Shown: piece by piece, positions 60,765 through 64,000 of the stretch | Numbering within the stretch: the stretch's first letter is position 1 | Layout of the letters: each line of letters starts with the position of its first letter | DNA from: Methanomassiliicoccales archaeon | GTDB taxonomy: Archaea; Thermoplasmatota; Thermoplasmata; Methanomassiliicoccales; UBA472 | Direction of reading: 5' to 3' | Assembly (NCBI GenBank): GCA_013415865.1 | Contig: CP058896.1 | Span: 1,159,957-1,223,956, forward strand | DNA: 64,000 nt | Notes under the pieces: generated by a model | Databases searched by the model: none | The model's input: only the letters and a program-made list of their open reading frames with translations | What the model was told of the DNA's origin: nothing | Translations under genes and position numbers: made by a program

Positions 60765-61163
60765 ATGGTCGAATTCAGAGCTGTCATCAATGATGGGAAA
60801 TCTGGTAGGTCATACCAGGTCAACGTCACAGGCCACCACGCCAACTCCCTGATCGGAAAGAAGATCGGGGATGTGGTGGATGGCATATTCGTGGGCCTTC
60901 CTGGCTACAAGCTACAGGTCACCGGCGGGAGCGACAAGGATGGTTTCCCGATGCGCAAGGACCTCCCAGGCCCCCGAAGGAAGAAGCTGCTCGTGGCCGC
61001 AGGCCATGGCTTCAACACGTCCGAGGAAGGCCTCAGGAAGAAGAAGTCCTTCCGTGGCAACACCATCGCGCCCGACACTGTACAGTTGAACATGAAGATC
61101 ACGGCGGTCGGCGCAAAGCCCATCGAGGACCTCATCAAGAAGGAAGAGGCCCCGAAGCAGTGA
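60765..61163 (+). CDS. rps6e: Ribosomal protein S6e
   Basis: 132 residues from ATG 60765 (AGGTGA upstream; the longer ORF from 60711 reads through the leader). [11 protein letters not shown]-like start, [20 protein letters not shown] block, and [10 protein letters not shown] near the end. A TATA element lies at about 60716-60727 (AAATTATTTAAG). Cotranscribed with aIF2-gamma. Confidence 0.95.
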   Translation: MVEFRAVINDGKSGRSYQVNVTGHHANSLIGKKIGDVVDGIFVGLPGYKLQVTGGSDKDGFPMRKDLPGPRRKKLLVAAGHGFNTSEEGLRKKKSFRGNTIAPDTVQLNMKITAVGAKPIEDLIKKEEAPKQ

Positions 61164-61173
61164 GGCAAAAGTG

Positions 61174-62397
61174 ATGAGAACAGTCCGCCAGCCCGAAGTG
61201 AATATTGGTATGATCGGTCATGTCGACCATGGAAAGACCACGCTGACCAAGGCGCTCAGCGGCGTCTGGACAGACCGGCACTCAGAGGAGGTCAAGAGAG
61301 GGATCTCCATCAGGCTCGGCTATGCGGACGTGACATTCTACAAATGTCCTGACTGCGGTTCCTATACCTCAAAGTCCACCTGCCTGTGCGGTGGGAAGGC
61401 AGAGGTGCTCCGCTCCGTGTCATTCGTGGACGCGCCAGGACATGAGACGTTGATGGCAACGATGTTATCTGGAGCAGCGATGATGAACGGCGCGCTGCTG
61501 CTTGTCGCGGCCAACGAGAAATGCCCTCAACCTCAGACCAAAGAGCACCTGATGGCGCTCAGCATCATCGGGGTAGAGAAGATAATCATCGTTCAGAACA
61601 AGATCGACATAGTCACCAAGGAAGAGGCCCTTGAGAATTACAACCAGATAAAGGCATTTGTCAAGGGGACCATCGCGGAGAACGCCCCTATCATACCGGT
61701 CTCCGCCCATCATGATGTTAACATCGACAAGCTCATAGAGGCTATCGAGAAATATATCCCTACCCCGAAACACGATGAGAAGAAGCCAGCAAGGATGTAT
61801 GTGGCGAGGAGCTTCGACATCAACACGCCAGGCACCGAGCCTAAGGACCTGAAGGGAGGCGTCCTCGGCGGATCCATCACCCAAGGAAGGCTCGAGGTGG
61901 GGGATGAGATAGAGGTACAGCCGGGCCGGAAGGTCGATCTGCCTGGGGGCAAGACCTCCTGGGAGAAGATAACCACCAAGATCGTCTCATTGCACGTGGG
62001 CGCGACCGAGATACAAAAGGCCAAGCCTGGCGGGCTTATCGCGATCGGCACCCAATTGGACCCTTCATTGACCAAGTCGGACGGCCTCACCGGCCGTGTC
62101 GTCGGTAAGCCTGGAACTCTCCCGCCGGTGGTCCAAAGATTGACAATGACCACAAAGCTTTTGGAACGTGTGGTTGGGACCGCAGAGGACCTCGTCGTCG
62201 AGAACATCAAGACCAACGAACCGCTGATGCTGAGCGTTGGGACCGCGACAACCGTCGGCGTTGTGACGAGCGCAAGGTCCGAGAGCATCGATGTGCAGCT
62301 CAAGCTGCCGGTATGTGCGGAAAAGTCACAGCGCGTTGCGATATCAAGGAAGATATCGAACAAGTGGCGTCTGATCGGATATGGGATCATACAGTGA
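61174..62397 (+). CDS. eif2g: Translation initiation factor aIF2, gamma subunit
   Basis: 407 residues. GTPase motifs [30 protein letters not shown]. The zinc knuckle [17 protein letters not shown] is the gamma-subunit insert. It binds initiator tRNA with GTP. Starts at ATG 61174; GTG 61171 is also possible. Followed by a PIN protein. Confidence 0.96.
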   Translation: MRTVRQPEVNIGMIGHVDHGKTTLTKALSGVWTDRHSEEVKRGISIRLGYADVTFYKCPDCGSYTSKSTCLCGGKAEVLRSVSFVDAPGHETLMATMLSGAAMMNGALLLVAANEKCPQPQTKEHLMALSIIGVEKIIIVQNKIDIVTKEEALENYNQIKAFVKGTIAENAPIIPVSAHHDVNIDKLIEAIEKYIPTPKHDEKKPARMYVARSFDINTPGTEPKDLKGGVLGGSITQGRLEVGDEIEVQPGRKVDLPGGKTSWEKITTKIVSLHVGATEIQKAKPGGLIAIGTQLDPSLTKSDGLTGRVVGKPGTLPPVVQRLTMTTKLLERVVGTAEDLVVENIKTNEPLMLSVGTATTVGVVTSARSESIDVQLKLPVCAEKSQRVAISRKISNKWRLIGYGIIQ

Positions 62398-62403
62398 GGT
62401 CGC

Positions 62404-62760
62404 ATGCACCGTGTTGTGCTCGACACCAACGCCCTCCTCATGCCTTTCGAGTTCAACTTCAACTTGGATCTGGGGCTTAGGGAACTGCTGGGAGAATGCG
62501 AGGTCTATGTCCCTGGTCCGGTGTTAGGGGAGCTTAAAAGGTCCAAGAACAAGCATGCGAAGGCAGCACTGTCCTTGGCAAGCAAATACAAGGTCTACGA
62601 GATGGGGACGCAAGGGGATGCCGGTGTGCTCCAGGCGGCCAAAGAGCTCGGGGCCTATGTGCTGACGAACGATTTCCCTTTGCAGAAAAAACTTAGGAAG
62701 GAGGGGATCAAGGTCATCTATCTCCGCTCGAAGAACCATCTTACCATTGATGAAATCTAG
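62404..62760 (+). CDS. PIN-domain ribonuclease (Fcf1/FAF1-like)
   Basis: 118 residues. VVLDTNALLMPF holds the first catalytic Asp, VPGPVLGELKR the Glu, and YVLTNDFPLQKKLR the later Asp. Similar short archaeal PIN proteins act in rRNA processing and often neighbour aIF2-gamma, as here (six bases apart). Confidence 0.82.
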   Translation: MHRVVLDTNALLMPFEFNFNLDLGLRELLGECEVYVPGPVLGELKRSKNKHAKAALSLASKYKVYEMGTQGDAGVLQAAKELGAYVLTNDFPLQKKLRKEGIKVIYLRSKNHLTIDEI

Positions 62761-63575
62761 ACGCATGGCCTCGGCGGGTCCTCTGGACCTTCGACCGGCT
62801 GAGCTTTGATCTGTTCCAGCCTCGCCCTCACCAGTTCCTTTCCGATGTCTGTGACAGCATACACAGGGACCTTGTTCCCGACCTTTATCACGTCGTGACG
62901 GGCTGCCTCCTCCCTTACCGCCCTGGATGCGCAAGCAGTGACCACGTCACAATGTTCGAAGAGGGACCTGGCATCCTCTCCGGACATCGACGTCGTGTGG
63001 ACCGCGAAAATGACGGCACTTGGGCCAAGCTCATTTCGTATCCTCTCTGCGTCGAGGGCCGAGGCGACGGTCACCCCTATCCTACGATAGCCCATCGCCT
63101 GGGCCTTGAGGGCGCCCAAGAACATGTCGATCTTTCCATTGAGGGGGTCCAAGACCCTTTCCGCCCCGACAGCATTGACGATCTCGGGGATGATGGACGT
63201 CTCAACGATCCCCGATATCCTGCCCCCTATCCCCTGGATCATCTCAGGGTCATCAATGATCACAGTCCCTGCTCCATCGCAGGCTATGACCGCGCAGTCC
63301 AACATCCCTTGCGATACGGCCATCCCGAGGAGCTCGGAGACCCCGAACGAGAGAAAGTCCCTCATCCTCATCTTGCGATGGGGGGCGCACATCCCAAAGT
63401 CCCTGATCCTGAACTCGATGTTGCTGCGCACGACCTCTGGTGTGATCTCCTTGATGCCCCTATGTTTATGGAAGAGCGGGCAATACTTGATCAAAGGCTC
63501 CCCGACCTCTACGACCTTCCCGTCGACGATGACGACCCTTGTCTTGCCCATGGCCTCTATCACGTGCCTTCCCAT
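62757..63575 (-). CDS. Methanogenesis marker protein 8 (DUF2099)
   Basis: 272 residues. VDGKVVEVGEP, FRIRDFGMCAPHRKMRMRDF and the HTTSMSGEDARSLFEHCDVV block fit mmp8 as recalled. Present in methanogens almost universally, but its exact role is not settled; a metal or cofactor enzyme is suspected. Its end overlaps the PIN gene by four bases, convergently. Confidence 0.82.
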   Translation of the reverse strand: MGRHVIEAMGKTRVVIVDGKVVEVGEPLIKYCPLFHKHRGIKEITPEVVRSNIEFRIRDFGMCAPHRKMRMRDFLSFGVSELLGMAVSQGMLDCAVIACDGAGTVIIDDPEMIQGIGGRISGIVETSIIPEIVNAVGAERVLDPLNGKIDMFLGALKAQAMGYRRIGVTVASALDAERIRNELGPSAVIFAVHTTSMSGEDARSLFEHCDVVTACASRAVREEAARHDVIKVGNKVPVYAVTDIGKELVRARLEQIKAQPVEGPEDPPRPCV

Positions 63576-63653
63576 GATATCAGGCTTTTTAAACGCTCAG
63601 GAGATAGATAAACATTGTAACCAGCCCATCAACCTGAATGAAGCGGATAAACA

Positions 63654-64000
63654 ATGACGTTCAACGAGAGGTCCAGGCTGTTTGCGGTATTGAACGGCCA
63701 CGAGGTCGACAGGCCACCATGTGCATCCCCCCTACAGACGGGCACGGTCGAACTGATGCGGTCGGCAGATGCCTATTGGCCGAGGGCGCACAACGACCCC
63801 AAGGCCATGGCCAGACTGTCAAAGGCAGCCCATGGATGCGCAGGCATCGAGAGCGTCAGGGTACCTTTTGACGTGACGGTGGACGCATCTGCGTTCGGGG
63901 CCGAGATAGGCATGGCGACCGTGGACCGCCAGCCAGCGGTCCTAAATGCTAGATTTCCCATCTTGGAAGGGCTCCTGACCGTTGAGATCCCGTCCCCTAG
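63654..64000 (+). CDS. Methylcobamide:CoM methyltransferase-like (MtaA/MtbA family), partial
   Basis: The frame from ATG 63654 stays open to the window end (115 codons). MTFNERSRLFAVLNGHEVDR is the characteristic start of UroD-fold MtaA/MtbA proteins, then RPPCASPLQTGT. They pass the methyl group from a corrinoid protein to coenzyme M in methylotrophic methanogenesis. The zinc motif lies beyond the window. Methanol versus methylamine use cannot be told apart. Confidence 0.8.
   Translation, partial: MTFNERSRLFAVLNGHEVDRPPCASPLQTGTVELMRSADAYWPRAHNDPKAMARLSKAAHGCAGIESVRVPFDVTVDASAFGAEIGMATVDRQPAVLNARFPILEGLLTVEIPSP

Noticed and set aside
62895-63611. 238-aa plus-strand ORF opposite mmp8
   Set aside because: Antisense of a recognised gene, with Asp/His/Pro-rich shadow composition.

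Overview
The window looks like chromosomal DNA of a methanogenic archaeon of the phylum Thermoplasmatota, most likely order Methanomassiliicoccales. The information-processing genes are archaeal: L7Ae, S28e, L24e, S6e, aIF5B, aIF2-gamma, a Trm56-type tRNA methylase, archaeal Elp3 and Cdc48. Methanogenesis marker protein 8 and the start of a methylcobamide:CoM methyltransferase (UroD fold, MtaA/MtbA type) lie at the right end. TATA boxes, leaderless starts and Shine-Dalgarno (SD) sites coexist. The taxon is inferred from gene content, not from a database match.

Layout. (1) Positions 1-13544 are an integrated element, almost all on the minus strand, stopping at the 3' end of a tRNA-Met(CAT) gene. 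It has a virion-type module of overlapping membrane-protein genes (6945 down to 1158) ending in a Zot/HerA-like P-loop ATPase, then a separately promoted set of small membrane and secreted proteins. It also has an AT-rich cargo island (about 7030-8690) with an AbiV-like HEPN gene, a small serine recombinase, a methyltransferase, an ASCH-like protein and Cys-rich small proteins. A winged-helix protein sits downstream of an iteron-like cluster, a plausible replication origin. No major capsid, large terminase, portal or tail gene is visible, which suggests a membrane-enveloped or filamentous provirus or a related plasmid. The left end lies outside the window. (2) 13.7-24.3 kb: MFS transporter, DUF2284, a TetR-controlled operon of a membrane ferredoxin and two cupins, tRNA-Asn, an ABC exporter, Trm56, an HD protein and a gamma-carbonic-anhydrase-like protein with an altered zinc ligand. 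(3) 24.3-30.5 kb: PRC-barrel protein, thioredoxin with thioredoxin reductase, an SsuABC-type transporter and regulators. (4) 30.5-42 kb: Elp3 interrupted by an apparent frameshift, a decayed Mrr-nuclease/TPR fusion, Cdc48, DUF89, a nucleotide-sugar pyrophosphorylase, EamA and ACT proteins. (5) 42-48.6 kb: a surface-glycan cluster with two glycosyltransferases, a GmhA-GmhB fusion and HddA (heptose activation), then a surface protein and regulators. (6) 48.8-56.9 kb: polar amino-acid ABC transporter, then a branched-chain amino-acid region (ACT regulatory protein, IlvE, rubrerythrin, 2-oxoacid:ferredoxin oxidoreductase). (7) 57-64 kb: translation genes, NDP kinase, PIN protein, mmp8 and a methyltransferase start.

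The two most novel signals are as follows. First, upstream of the ACT/ilvE genes, an Ile/Val/Leu-rich 20-codon leader ORF (51453-51515) ends exactly at a GC hairpin plus T5 tract (51515-51549). This is the layout of bacterial ilv attenuators, here in an archaeon. Second, the integrated element combines a Zot-like ATPase, a spike-like protein, several sub-60-residue membrane proteins, an iteron origin and an AT-rich defence-like cargo.
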